NCBI GenBank assembly: GCA_030434245.1
Contig: JAUISX010000005.1
Span: 62,001 to 126,000 of the forward strand
Direction: 5' to 3'
Length of the DNA stretch: 64,000 nt
Origin: Porphyromonadaceae bacterium W3.11
Lineage (GTDB): Bacteria; Bacteroidota; Bacteroidia; Bacteroidales; Porphyromonadaceae
Positions within the stretch are counted from its first letter, which is position 1, and every line of letters begins with the position of its first letter. The position numbers and the translations under genes were made by a program. The notes beneath the pieces were generated by a model. That model saw only the letters and a list, made by a program, of their open reading frames with translations, ran no database searches and was not told the origin of the DNA. Positions 37,048-45,671 of the stretch are shown piece by piece.

Positions 37048-37090
37048 ATATATGAATGAAGAAAATGTTAGACTTTTTTGAATTATTACG

Positions 37091-37098
37091 CAAAGATA
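37091..37098 (-). promoter_or_regulatory. -7 box of the EamA gene
   Basis: Minus strand TATCTTTG, 43 bases before the ATG; no clear upstream element. Confidence 0.5.
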
Positions 37099-37381
37099 CT
37101 CCTTTTTTCATATCACTAGATATGTTTTTCAATACGCTCAACTTATTCTCCTGTAATTACTCCTTTCATGAGATGGAAATAAGGGCATATAAATCTCTGA
37201 TTTGGAAGTACTGAGAAGTCGTCTTATTGCACTTCGTAAGCAGAAGTAGATGTAATGCCTTGAATTATTAGCATATATCAAAGGTGAATTACACAAGAGT
37301 TTCTAAAGTAGAGGCTTACGTGTGGTGTGAAAACGCAACTAGAAGCTACTTTTTAGAGAACTGTAGGCATGGTGATTTTTA

Positions 37382-37469
37382 GTTATATGAAAGAAAATTG
37401 CTTCCTATAGAGACAAAATATTTTTCCTATGAGAAGAAGAAATCCTTCCTATATGAAACATTTTAGCCC
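37382..37469 (+). repeat. 22-bp tandem repeat locus C
   Basis: Four units at exact 22-bp spacing start at 37382 (gttatatgaaag), 37404 (cctatagaga), 37426 (cctatgagaa) and 37448 (cctatatgaa). This is the clearest copy of the family also seen at 3171, 21890 and 63366. It lies in the 646-bp gap between two minus-strand genes; besides it and the terminator at 37627 the gap shows nothing. Confidence 0.75.
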
Positions 37470-37626
37470 CTTTTTAGTCTCTTTTTTTGGGGAATAAGAT
37501 TACATTTCGTTAGCGATGGTTCTTCTCTAACAAGATTACTACTCAATACAACTAAGGAGTACGTCCAAAATCTCCTGATAAGTAACTCCTATGACCTAAA
37601 GAACATTCGGTTTTCAGTGCAATAAT

Positions 37627-37669
37627 AATCCCGAATTGGAGCCTATACAAAAGGAGCCAACTCGGGATT
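37627..37669 (-). terminator. Terminator of the P-type ATPase gene
   Basis: aatcccga / tcgggatt perfect over 8 bp with an imperfect extension (attggagcc against ggagccaac), followed on the minus strand by TTATTATTG. Confidence 0.65.
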
Positions 37670-37693
37670 AAAATTAAATATTACTTAGAGCTA

Positions 37694-40375
37694 TTACTCT
37701 CCTTTTATCGTGTTGATTTTTAGGAGCTTAAATATGTTTACTAGCAAGATAGGGATAAACATCATCACCATGACGATTACCCAATGTGTAGTGTCTAACT
37801 CTACCAGATGGAAGATGTCCCTTAAGAATGGGATGAAATAGACTACTAAAATAAGCATCAATGAAATAAGCATTGCCCCGATGAGCTTTTTATTCCTCAA
37901 TGGTGAGAAGTGCCAGCTAGGTCTAACGTTGGAATGAAGATTACGGATGTGTAGCAATTGAGCCATACAGATGCTTATGAATGCCATTGTTTGCCCTAGC
38001 TCCTGACCGCCATCATGCATCCCGATGAGATAGGACGTAAGACCGATTAGACCCACCATAACACCTTGGTAGCTAATTCGCCAAATGAACCCTTTGGTGA
38101 AGAACCCTTTATTACTATCTATTGGTGGTCTGTTCATGACATCTTTATCCTCTGGGTCTAAGCTTATACCAAGAGCAGGCAAACTGTCTGTCACTAGGTT
38201 GATCCACAATAACTGAATAGGCAAAAGCGGCGTACCTAGATTAAAGACTGTTGCTATAAGGATCAAGATTACTTCACCTATGTTCGTAGAGAGCAGATAT
38301 TGAATAGCCTTGACTATGTTATCATATATACGGCGACCCTCTCTAACTGCCAGGACGATGGTGGCAAAGTTATCATCTGTAAGGATGAGATCTGCCGCCC
38401 CCTTAGATACCTCTGTACCGGTAATTCCCATGGCAACTCCGATGCTAGCTGTCTTCAATGCAGGAGCATCATTAACACCATCACCAGTCATCGCGACCAC
38501 ATCACCGTGCTTCTGCCAGGCTTTGACGATACGCACCTTATGCTCTGGTGCTACGCGGGCATAGACCGAACACTTCGGAACAACCTCGAAGAGCTCATTG
38601 TCATCCATGTTCTCTAGCTGAGTGCCATTCAGTACGAGGTCTCCCTCCTGAGCAATTCCAATCTCTCGAGCGATTGCCGTTGCAGTTATTTGGTGGTCTC
38701 CTGTAATCATCACAGGTTTGATACCAGCAGTACGACACTCAGATACAGCCTTTATAGCTTCTGGACGAGGCGGGTCTATCATTCCCATTAATCCTAGGAA
38801 GATCAAGTCACGCTCCACCATTTCTGAGGTTTGCTCCTTAGGCATAGCACTAATATTGGCATACGCAAAAGCAAGCACACGCAGAGCCTTCTCAGCCATG
38901 GCGACGTTTGCACTTCGGATTTGCTCTTTAATATCCTCCGTTAGAGGGATGAGTTCACCATCCTTTAGGTAATGAGTACAAACCTCCAATAATTCATCGG
39001 TGCCACCTTTGACATGAGTTTGCAATTCACTGCCACCCTCCTCGGTTTTATTTATAGAGGACATCAGCTTACGTTCAGAGTCAAATGGGACCTCTCCTAT
39101 TCTCTGATACTTCTTCTCTATGTCATTTTTATTAATCCCATTCTTCTCAGCTAGATCTACGATAGCCGTTTCGGTAGGATCGCCGGAGAGTCTATTTTCT
39201 GACTCCATATTCTCCGACAGGTGTGCGTCATTAGCCAATGTTCCACTGAGAAGCATTTGGTCAATGACTTTGCTAGAACCAATCTCATAGTCCTCAGCAT
39301 TGATACTTCCTTCAATGCTCCACATCTCTACAATCGTCATGCGATTTTGAGTTAGGGTTCCTGTCTTATCAGAGCATATCACAGAGGCACTTCCTAGTGT
39401 CTCAACAGAGGGGAGCGTACGAACAATAGCATTTTGCTTGACCAAGCGTTGAACACCCATCGCCAGTACTAGTGTAGAAACTACCTGTAACCCTTCTGGA
39501 ATAGCTGCAACACCCAGAGAGACTGCCATCATAAACATATCCACAAGGTCATTGCCATACAAGACTCCTAAGCCAAAGATTAATGCACAGATAGCAAGAG
39601 CACCATATCCTAGCACCTTGCCCAACTGATTGAGACGCTTTTGCATCGGTGTCACTTGATCTGCCGCATCGCTTAGCATTCCGGCTATCTTTCCCACCTC
39701 AGTATTCATGCCGGTACCGACCACAATTCCGGTACCACGTCCATAAGAAACGAGCCCCGTAGAGAAGGCTATGTTATGGCGATCACCCAAGGGTAGATCT
39801 TGACCGGCATCGATCACCTCAGCATTCTTCTCGGCAGGGACAGACTCCCCAGTGAGAGCAGATTCTTGTATCTGCAGATTAAAGCTCTCAGAAAGCCGAA
39901 TATCAGCAGGAACAATATCGCCTACATCTAATATGACGATGTCACCTGGTACCACGTGCTCACTTGATATTTCTACTACACTACCGTCTCTCAAGACCTT
40001 GCTATGCGGTGCACTCATCTTATTAAGTGCATCCAGAGAAACCATAGCTCGGTATTCCTGAACAGTACCAATCACCGCATTGACTATCAATATCGCCATA
40101 ATGATGATGCTATCTGTAAAGCTATTGGTCCCCTCCATAAAACTGACTACTGCGGTTAGGATTGCTGCAATAATCAGTACATAAACAAGCGCATCATTGA
40201 ATTGATGTAAAAAAATCTTCCATAACGGGGTATTGGCTTTCTTATTAAGTTTGTTCTCACCATACTTCTCTAATCGCTTAGTAGCCTCAGAGCTGCTAAG
40301 GCCACTGGTTAGTGAAGTCTGGAAATCATTAGCCACCTCGTCTTTAGTCTGAGCGTGATAAATATTTTCTGTCAT
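37694..40375 (-). CDS. P2-type calcium-translocating ATPase
   Basis: An 893-residue P-type ATPase of the Ca2+ (PMCA/SERCA-like) group. The phosphorylation site is Asp336 in SDKTGTLTQNRM; also present are TGESVPAE in the actuator domain and MTGDGVNDAPALK in the hinge. Helix M4 has AIPEGL and M6 has NLVTDSLPALG, as in Ca2+ pumps. It exports calcium or a similar cation at the inner membrane. Single gene with a good promoter. Confidence 0.93.
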   Translation of the reverse strand: MTENIYHAQTKDEVANDFQTSLTSGLSSSEATKRLEKYGENKLNKKANTPLWKIFLHQFNDALVYVLIIAAILTAVVSFMEGTNSFTDSIIIMAILIVNAVIGTVQEYRAMVSLDALNKMSAPHSKVLRDGSVVEISSEHVVPGDIVILDVGDIVPADIRLSESFNLQIQESALTGESVPAEKNAEVIDAGQDLPLGDRHNIAFSTGLVSYGRGTGIVVGTGMNTEVGKIAGMLSDAADQVTPMQKRLNQLGKVLGYGALAICALIFGLGVLYGNDLVDMFMMAVSLGVAAIPEGLQVVSTLVLAMGVQRLVKQNAIVRTLPSVETLGSASVICSDKTGTLTQNRMTIVEMWSIEGSINAEDYEIGSSKVIDQMLLSGTLANDAHLSENMESENRLSGDPTETAIVDLAEKNGINKNDIEKKYQRIGEVPFDSERKLMSSINKTEEGGSELQTHVKGGTDELLEVCTHYLKDGELIPLTEDIKEQIRSANVAMAEKALRVLAFAYANISAMPKEQTSEMVERDLIFLGLMGMIDPPRPEAIKAVSECRTAGIKPVMITGDHQITATAIAREIGIAQEGDLVLNGTQLENMDDNELFEVVPKCSVYARVAPEHKVRIVKAWQKHGDVVAMTGDGVNDAPALKTASIGVAMGITGTEVSKGAADLILTDDNFATIVLAVREGRRIYDNIVKAIQYLLSTNIGEVILILIATVFNLGTPLLPIQLLWINLVTDSLPALGISLDPEDKDVMNRPPIDSNKGFFTKGFIWRISYQGVMVGLIGLTSYLIGMHDGGQELGQTMAFISICMAQLLHIRNLHSNVRPSWHFSPLRNKKLIGAMLISLMLILVVYFIPFLRDIFHLVELDTTHWVIVMVMMFIPILLVNIFKLLKINTIKGE

Positions 40376-40411
40376 CCCTTCGTCTTAAAAAAATCATTAT
40401 TACCTAATGGA

Positions 40412-40441
40412 CAAAGGTAATCAATTAGCACATAATTCAAA
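40412..40441 (-). promoter_or_regulatory. Promoter of the Ca-ATPase gene
   Basis: Minus strand TTTG (40441-40438), 18 bases, TACCTTTG (40419-40412); 37 bases before the ATG. Confidence 0.65.
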
Positions 40442-40882
40442 CAATCCTTTGAAATATTATATGAGTCCCTTTAAATCATAGTTTAGTGCCTGTCCTATGA
40501 ATGGGAGACACTTGTTTGGGAGCTTCGTGATAAGTGGCAATATTTGTATCGCCAACTTGGGATGATATATCGATGGCATTGAGCACATCAGTATTTAATT
40601 GAAATTTCTGTGCACTTTTTTCAAGAATAGCATAGGGGCTCTAAAGAGATTGTATGGGTCGTCTTAAAAGATTCTACATAAAAGGGTAGGGGAATAGTAG
40701 AGACCCAGAGTGTAGAGTGATTTATGATGGCTCTCAAATGGATAAAAAATTGGTAACTTTACAATCCATGATTTAGATTACCGAAAGGTACGCAGGTACT
40801 TGATACTTCGCTGTTGGAATATATTATTAAAGTCATCATGAGTCATTTGAGTTCATGACGATGGATTGTCAGGAGAATTAAA
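40442..40882 (+). other. Gene-free region before the hmuT-like gene
   Basis: About 440 bases without a gene. A TAACTTTA sequence near 40754 could be a -7 box, which would leave an untranslated leader of more than 100 bases; I could not match that leader to a known riboswitch. Confidence 0.35.
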
Positions 40883-41608
40883 ATGATAATTTTACTATAC
40901 GTAGCAATGATACTATGCTTCCTTACCATTGTGGCAAAAGTCAGTTTGTTACCATGGTGGAAGGGTGTCGTCATAGGGCTTATACTCTTAGGCTTTTGCC
41001 TATTAGTTGTACCTATTACTACCCAAAGTAGTCGTATGGTGATTGAGCGTTTTCTTGCTGATTATCAGGCTCGCGAATATGTTGCTATCTTAGCTACTTT
41101 AGAGTGTGCAATGGCCTTTGCATTTGCTTTCCGTAATTGGCATACTGATAAAGACAATAATCAGGGAAGACGTACGCGTCTTCAGCAGCTCCGTCCTAGA
41201 TTGTTGCAGCCCTTGTGGTGGATACAAAAACATTATGTGTCATTACTTATTTTTCCCACACTTTTTTTTATTCAAACGCAGGTCTTGTATGCTCTTCCAG
41301 GGGCTAATTTTTATATCCCTGCTATTATCGTTGGAGGTGCTGCTGTGGTGCTCATTCCATTAATGAGCTGGCTGTGTCGGGAAGCCTTCCCGATTAGGGA
41401 ACACCGTGAAGAGTCGCTACTTTTTTTATCTGTGGCACTGTCTGTATTAGTACTGATTTCTACAAATCATGATGAGATACTGACATCCCGACCTAGCTAT
41501 CAAGGCGAGTCAATGCCGAGAGAGTATCTGCTCACGACTACAATATTTTTGATTTTATTTATCATTGGCTTTTTCTCCACTAGGTTAAGGAAAAAGAAAG
41601 CCAACTAA
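40883..41608 (+). CDS. Polytopic membrane protein, HmuT-like
   Basis: A 241-residue inner-membrane protein with about seven helices (residues 2-20, 29-46, 65-82, 112-130, 135-155, 172-190, 215-233) and a basic end (STRLRKKKAN). I know no biochemical function. Its place directly before a TolQ/ExbB protein and a DUF2149 protein is the same as that of hmuT in the hmuYRSTUV haem operon of P. gingivalis, and that is the main reason for the name. Confidence 0.6.
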   Translation: MIILLYVAMILCFLTIVAKVSLLPWWKGVVIGLILLGFCLLVVPITTQSSRMVIERFLADYQAREYVAILATLECAMAFAFAFRNWHTDKDNNQGRRTRLQQLRPRLLQPLWWIQKHYVSLLIFPTLFFIQTQVLYALPGANFYIPAIIVGGAAVVLIPLMSWLCREAFPIREHREESLLFLSVALSVLVLISTNHDEILTSRPSYQGESMPREYLLTTTIFLILFIIGFFSTRLRKKKAN

Positions 41609-41624
41609 CATGACTTAATATATT

Positions 41625-42239
41625 ATGGAATGGATTTCTAAAATACTTTTTGCGATAGCAAATAGCCTTTTGATACCAGATATTATCCTGCTGATAGTCT
41701 TTTTTGTATGGGCTCTGATATGGATTGGGCGTTTTTATGGAGAGTTTACGACTCGTCGGAAGCACCTGAGAGAGCTAAGCCCTCTCTTGGATAAGGTGGG
41801 TAAGGGTGAAGCTTCTCTGGAAGACTTCTCTCTCTCTCTGCCTGAAAAGGATGTGGCTGCTATCGTCCCATACTACCGAGAGATCCTAAAGTATGGAGGG
41901 GATCTGAACAAGGCGGACTACGCTATCTCTTGTTATGAAAATAAAGTCGCGAAGGAGTTTATTATCGCACGACTATTTTCTAAAGTGGGGCCTATTCTAG
42001 GATTACTCGGTACATTGATCTCGATGAGTCCAGCTCTTACGGGTCTGGCAAGTGGGGATATTGCAGGGATGGCGTATAATATGCAGGTGGTCTTTGCGAC
42101 GACTGTTGTGGGGCTTGTCATCAGCTCTGTAGGGTTAGTCACGCTATTATACAAACAGCGTTGGTATGCTCACGATAGCGATAATTTACTATACTTAGCA
42201 AGGATTATTCAAGAAAGGTCAGTATATGAAGAGCAGTAA
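41625..42239 (+). CDS. MotA/TolQ/ExbB proton-channel protein, HmuU-like
   Basis: A 204-residue member of the TolQ/ExbB family. Helix 1 is residues 15-33; the conserved part is KVGPILGLLGTLISMSPALTGLASGD and VVFATTVVGLVISSVGLVTL, the two helices that form the ion path. It should pair with the following DUF2149 protein as ExbB pairs with ExbD, to power an outer-membrane receptor. It starts 16 bases after the HmuT-like gene. Confidence 0.82.
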   Translation: MEWISKILFAIANSLLIPDIILLIVFFVWALIWIGRFYGEFTTRRKHLRELSPLLDKVGKGEASLEDFSLSLPEKDVAAIVPYYREILKYGGDLNKADYAISCYENKVAKEFIIARLFSKVGPILGLLGTLISMSPALTGLASGDIAGMAYNMQVVFATTVVGLVISSVGLVTLLYKQRWYAHDSDNLLYLARIIQERSVYEEQ

Positions 42240-42636
42240 GGAAATTAATAGAGGGGAAGACTGCCAACAGATGCCCAAAGGACATGCTCCTAAGCAGAGG
42301 ATGGTACGCCGACCTTCCAAGCTTCGTGAGATAGAGGATGAAGATCCCTTGAGTGTGGTGGTCAATCTATTCGATGTGGCTATGGTCTTTGCCGTTTCCT
42401 TGATGGTTGCGATTGTTCTGCACCTTAATATGTCTGAGTTTTTTGGCAAAGAAGACTTTACCATAGTTAAGAATCCAGGAGAGGATAATATGGAAATCAT
42501 CACAAAGGAGGGTAAGGAAATTAAAAAATATGTGCCTAAAGAGGATGATGGGAGTGATGCCTCTATGAAGAAAGGGAAAAAAGTAGGTGTCGCTTATCAA
42601 CTGGAGAATGGCGAGATCATATACATTCCCGAGTAA
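42226..42636 (+). CDS. DUF2149 protein, HmuV-like (ExbD-like partner)
   Basis: A 136-residue protein with one helix (about residues 44-65, FDVAMVFAVSLMVAIVLHLN) and a short periplasmic domain (EITKEGKEIKKYV, GVAYQLENGEIIYIPE). DUF2149 proteins occur with TolQ/ExbB homologues and are taken as ExbD-like. It overlaps the channel gene by 14 bases. The RADAR locus follows after 203 AT-rich bases. Confidence 0.8.
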   Translation: MKSSKEINRGEDCQQMPKGHAPKQRMVRRPSKLREIEDEDPLSVVVNLFDVAMVFAVSLMVAIVLHLNMSEFFGKEDFTIVKNPGEDNMEIITKEGKEIKKYVPKEDDGSDASMKKGKKVGVAYQLENGEIIYIPE

Positions 42637-42839
42637 CTACCGAACTTTACTTATTGTATCGTTGTGCAATCTTTTTTATATTCTTTCCATAAGCAAGCTT
42701 ATTTTTTGTTGTCGATGATCTGAATGAGTGTTTATTTATAAATATTTATGCTATTATTGTTTTTATTTTATATTTTTATTACATTTGTTTTTGTATGGGT
42801 TAGCAATTGTTTTAAAATCATATAAAATACTGAATTCAA

Positions 42840-43262
42840 ATGAACGATAACACAAATAATGGAAAAGTTGTAATTGACTTAAATCATAGTACCGATGCTA
42901 GATCCTTTAAGGATGGAGAATTGATTCATCGAGAAAAAATTGAAATTGTAGAAGGTTGGATAGCGGATCGTGTTAGATTAATTGATAAGCTTGAGGAAGA
43001 TAATCGATCTAGTCGTTCAGAGACAGTTTTCCCATCTCGTATTCATGGTACAATATCAGTACTTGGAAGTAGAGGTTCAGGAAAGACTTCATTCTTAAAT
43101 ACTATTGCTGAGAAATATAGCTATGATGATAATTCTAAAATTGCTGTTTTAGGACCAATAGATCCTACCTTGATAGAGGAAAAAGGAGGTTTATTAGCCG
43201 CTAATGGATTTGCAATAATGCTTACTTGCTTTAGATCTTCATATACCGACAAATCATTATAA
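42840..43262 (+). CDS. N-terminal fragment of RdrA reading into inverted DNA
   Basis: A 140-residue open frame. Residues 1-116 are true RdrA, including KVVIDLNHSTDARSFKDGEL and the P-loop at 76-84. From residue 117 it reads the antisense of the inverted segment and stops at 43262, so the last 24 residues are meaningless. Without the Walker B half it cannot be an ATPase. Confidence 0.75.
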   Translation: MNDNTNNGKVVIDLNHSTDARSFKDGELIHREKIEIVEGWIADRVRLIDKLEEDNRSSRSETVFPSRIHGTISVLGSRGSGKTSFLNTIAEKYSYDDNSKIAVLGPIDPTLIEEKGGLLAANGFAIMLTCFRSSYTDKSL

Positions 43263-43750
43263 TAATCCCAAATATTCTGTAATTGCTCCATTTGGTCTTG
43301 TGATTCATCTGAAAGCAACTCATCAAAAACTTTAATTAAATAATTATTAAGTTCTGAATGATCTTCGTTATTATTAGACGACCCTCCTGAGTTATCCATA
43401 TTTAATTCGTTTAAATTGATAAAAGCACAGATGAGAGGACAAGTAAAAAGCCATGAAAAAAGTTTTAAGTCTGATAATTTATCGCCATTTATAATCTTCT
43501 TAAGATTTTCAAGAAAAATAGCCGAACTTGTATTAGGATTATTAATATTAATACTAAATCCATCAAGTCTTTCCTTCGCTTCCTCAACTAAGACCGAGTT
43601 AAGGAAAATAGTTGTATACATATGCATTGCTTCCCCTAGTGATTTGGGCATATTTTCATCTTCATAATTTCTAAAAGCAATAAAAAACCTATAAGATATT
43701 TTACCCAAGAGATATGGAGTCGCATTAAATCTATTTTGCCCCCCCCTCAC
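43121..43750 (-). CDS. RdrA C-proximal fragment in inverted segment
   Basis: About 188 true RdrA residues (from the G-run to codon 43191-43189), such as NRFNATPYLLGKISYRFFIAF and SLGEAMHMYTTIFLN, followed by a false tail past the left breakpoint. The apparent GTG start is only the edge of the G8 frameshift; this is the continuation of the frame at 43731-45470. Confidence 0.7.
   Translation of the reverse strand: MRGGQNRFNATPYLLGKISYRFFIAFRNYEDENMPKSLGEAMHMYTTIFLNSVLVEEAKERLDGFSININNPNTSSAIFLENLKKIINGDKLSDLKLFSWLFTCPLICAFINLNELNMDNSGGSSNNNEDHSELNNYLIKVFDELLSDESQDQMEQLQNIWDYYNDLSVYEDLKQVSIIANPLAANKPPFSSIKVGSIGPKTAILELSS
43180..43187 (+). repeat. Left inversion-site repeat AAAAAGGA
   Basis: 8-bp repeat at the left junction; the inverted partner TCCTTTTT is at 45480-45487. 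Flanking match beyond the 8 bp is only partial (T.TATT on the inner side). Confidence 0.75.
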
Positions 43751-45470
43751 TTGTCTTACTAAACTGGAGCCATTTATTTATTAATTCACTTAATATTTTT
43801 TTTGAATCTTGATCGGACGGTTTTTCAGATTTTATAATAATACTATCAGTTTCATAAGCATTACCTTCATAAAAGTTTGACGTGATATCAGGCATCATAT
43901 AAGTTTTAATATGAGCCAGATCATTAAGAATAAATTCTAGATTTTCTTCTAACTCAGAACGCCGAATAATTTCAGCTATGCTTGACAACAACATCAAAAA
44001 AGAAAAAGAGGTTATAGCTTCACGTTTATTATTATGTTGAGATCGACTAACTGGCATCAAGATGATCTGCCCTTTCATATGTTCTAAATCCTTAGCAAGA
44101 ATATCGATCGGCGATAGCTCATCCATCTTATTAACTTTATTTGATATTACACTCAACGTATGAATCGGAATATTTCCGCCCCATGGCTGTTTTTTCCATT
44201 TCTTTTCTAACAACAAAGCCCAAACAGAGGCAATCATTAATCCAGTACTATCTCGAAAGGTTCTATCATTAAACAGCATTGAAAAGTCACATAGCTCTCC
44301 TATTGAAAAGTACCTTGACCAACCAAGACTGCGACCGGGACCACCATATATAGGTAATAAAGTATCAAAAATATTTCTTACATATCCAATTTTGATAAAA
44401 TACTCAAAAATCAAAAAACGACTTTCCTTACATCTTGACGAAAATAATAGTGTCAGAGCCATCAGTACGCTATTAAACATTCTATTGGTGGTTGTCGGTT
44501 GCAACTGGTAGGCATAATCCAAAGCATTATTTTTAATCAAATATTTAAGAATAATAGGAACTATAAATTTGTCGTTCGATTTAGCTAAGTCCAGATCCAC
44601 CTCCTCATTATAAACATCCGAATTAAAAAGATCTACAAAGTCTAATGAATTAAATCGTTCTCCCTCAAGAGATAAGAGAAACTGAACAATTGATCTAAGA
44701 GGCATATTTAGTATAAATGACCGATATGGCTCTTGTTGGTATTTATTAGTAATCCCAAACAACTCTAATTTTGTATTTATGTACTTATCTATTCTACTAT
44801 TTTCAGATTCTGGGTTCTCTTTTTGGTTAGCTCCTTTTACATAAATATTCAAGCTTTTATTCCCGTATATATTAGTTTTTTCTTGAATGGTATTCAGATG
44901 TATTCGCCTTCTGGATTGCAAAACTTTTTGAACATACTGATCCTCCATCTGTGTCACTAAATCATTATAGAGACGCATTTTCTCCAACTTTTCACCCTCA
45001 TTTACAAGTAAAGCCTTACCAAACGTATTCCATTGGTGTTTTCTGATAGATTTAGAAAAGAGCTCAAAATCACCACTTAAAATTGTTATTATATATGGCG
45101 AAGTCATATACCTTCTCAAGGTTTCAAGTACCGACCATCCTTTTTTGAAGTCCACATCAATGTCGTCCAAAATTAACAAGAAGACCTTCTTATCGATAAT
45201 ATCCAAACCTAACTTTAAGAGTTGCTCAAAATCCTGTTCTAGATTCCTAGCAGCTTCGACATCTTTAAGGCCTTTATCCATTATAAACTCGGGATCTTGC
45301 CATCCTTCAAATCCCCCACCGACCCCATCAATAGATGGAATTCCCGCTGCCAATTTTTTGAGTTTACATCGCCATTGTTCTCTCCTTTGATATTTACAAC
45401 TTTCTGGGTCACAACTAGTCTTATCTAAATGTCTCTCAACTGTTCTTTTAACATCAGATAAGATCGTCAA
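43731..45470 (-). CDS. RdrA central fragment with Walker B, inverted
   Basis: A 579-residue open frame. It holds the Walker B strand VFLLILDDIDVD (about residue 100) and the following SPYIITILSGDFELFSKSIR of the ATPase core, which belong with the Walker A at 43065 on the other strand. The frame begins at a TTG that is not a natural start (native sequence continues upstream as GHIFL) and stops just after the G8 run in EGGAK. Confidence 0.75.
   Translation of the reverse strand: MTILSDVKRTVERHLDKTSCDPESCKYQRREQWRCKLKKLAAGIPSIDGVGGGFEGWQDPEFIMDKGLKDVEAARNLEQDFEQLLKLGLDIIDKKVFLLILDDIDVDFKKGWSVLETLRRYMTSPYIITILSGDFELFSKSIRKHQWNTFGKALLVNEGEKLEKMRLYNDLVTQMEDQYVQKVLQSRRRIHLNTIQEKTNIYGNKSLNIYVKGANQKENPESENSRIDKYINTKLELFGITNKYQQEPYRSFILNMPLRSIVQFLLSLEGERFNSLDFVDLFNSDVYNEEVDLDLAKSNDKFIVPIILKYLIKNNALDYAYQLQPTTTNRMFNSVLMALTLLFSSRCKESRFLIFEYFIKIGYVRNIFDTLLPIYGGPGRSLGWSRYFSIGELCDFSMLFNDRTFRDSTGLMIASVWALLLEKKWKKQPWGGNIPIHTLSVISNKVNKMDELSPIDILAKDLEHMKGQIILMPVSRSQHNNKREAITSFSFLMLLSSIAEIIRRSELEENLEFILNDLAHIKTYMMPDITSNFYEGNAYETDSIIIKSEKPSDQDSKKILSELINKWLQFSKTSEGGAK
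43739..43746 (-). repeat. G8 homopolymer in rdrA
   Basis: Eight C on the plus strand, eight G in the rdrA sense. Upstream frame reads GAG GGG GGG GCA AAA TAG (stop); with seven G it becomes GAG GGG GGG CAA AAT AGA and continues into the next 188 RdrA residues. Typical slip-strand tract, or a sequencing error. Confidence 0.8.
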
Positions 45471-45479
45471 AAATATATG

Positions 45480-45487
45480 TCCTTTTT
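45480..45487 (-). repeat. Right inversion-site repeat
   Basis: TCCTTTTT on the plus strand, the inverted partner of 43180-43187. Confidence 0.75.
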
Positions 45488-45671
45488 TATATGGTTATAA
45501 AAAGGATATTGATAATACTTTGGCGGTTATAAAGAAAAATTATAAATATGATGAATTTATTCAAAAAGTCAATAATGAACTCGTTAAAGAATTAAAAGAA
45601 CTGTTTAGTCGGAACGTATCTAAAAAAACGGTAGATGGTTTTAAAAATAAAATAATAAAACAGAATAAAAG

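Larger units (their letters stand above)
43188..45479 (-). other. Inverted segment of rdrA (2292 bp)
   Basis: The segment lies exactly between the 8-bp inverted repeats at 43180-43187 and 45480-45487. Read on the minus strand it is the middle of RdrA. Its ends fit the frames of both flanking plus-strand parts, which is the proof that it was once in the other orientation. No recombinase gene is inside it or elsewhere in the window, apart from the two transposases. Confidence 0.85.

Noticed and set aside
41625-42636. Tol-Pal or gliding-motor (GldL/GldM) genes
   Set aside because: The second gene is DUF2149, not TolR or GldM, and no TolB, Pal or Gld gene is adjacent; the hmuTUV order fits better.
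42840-45470. A toxin-antitoxin or separate divergent genes in the region now known as rdrA
   Set aside because: The three open frames join into one ATPase when the inverted segment is flipped, and both ends match in frame; independent genes would not do that.
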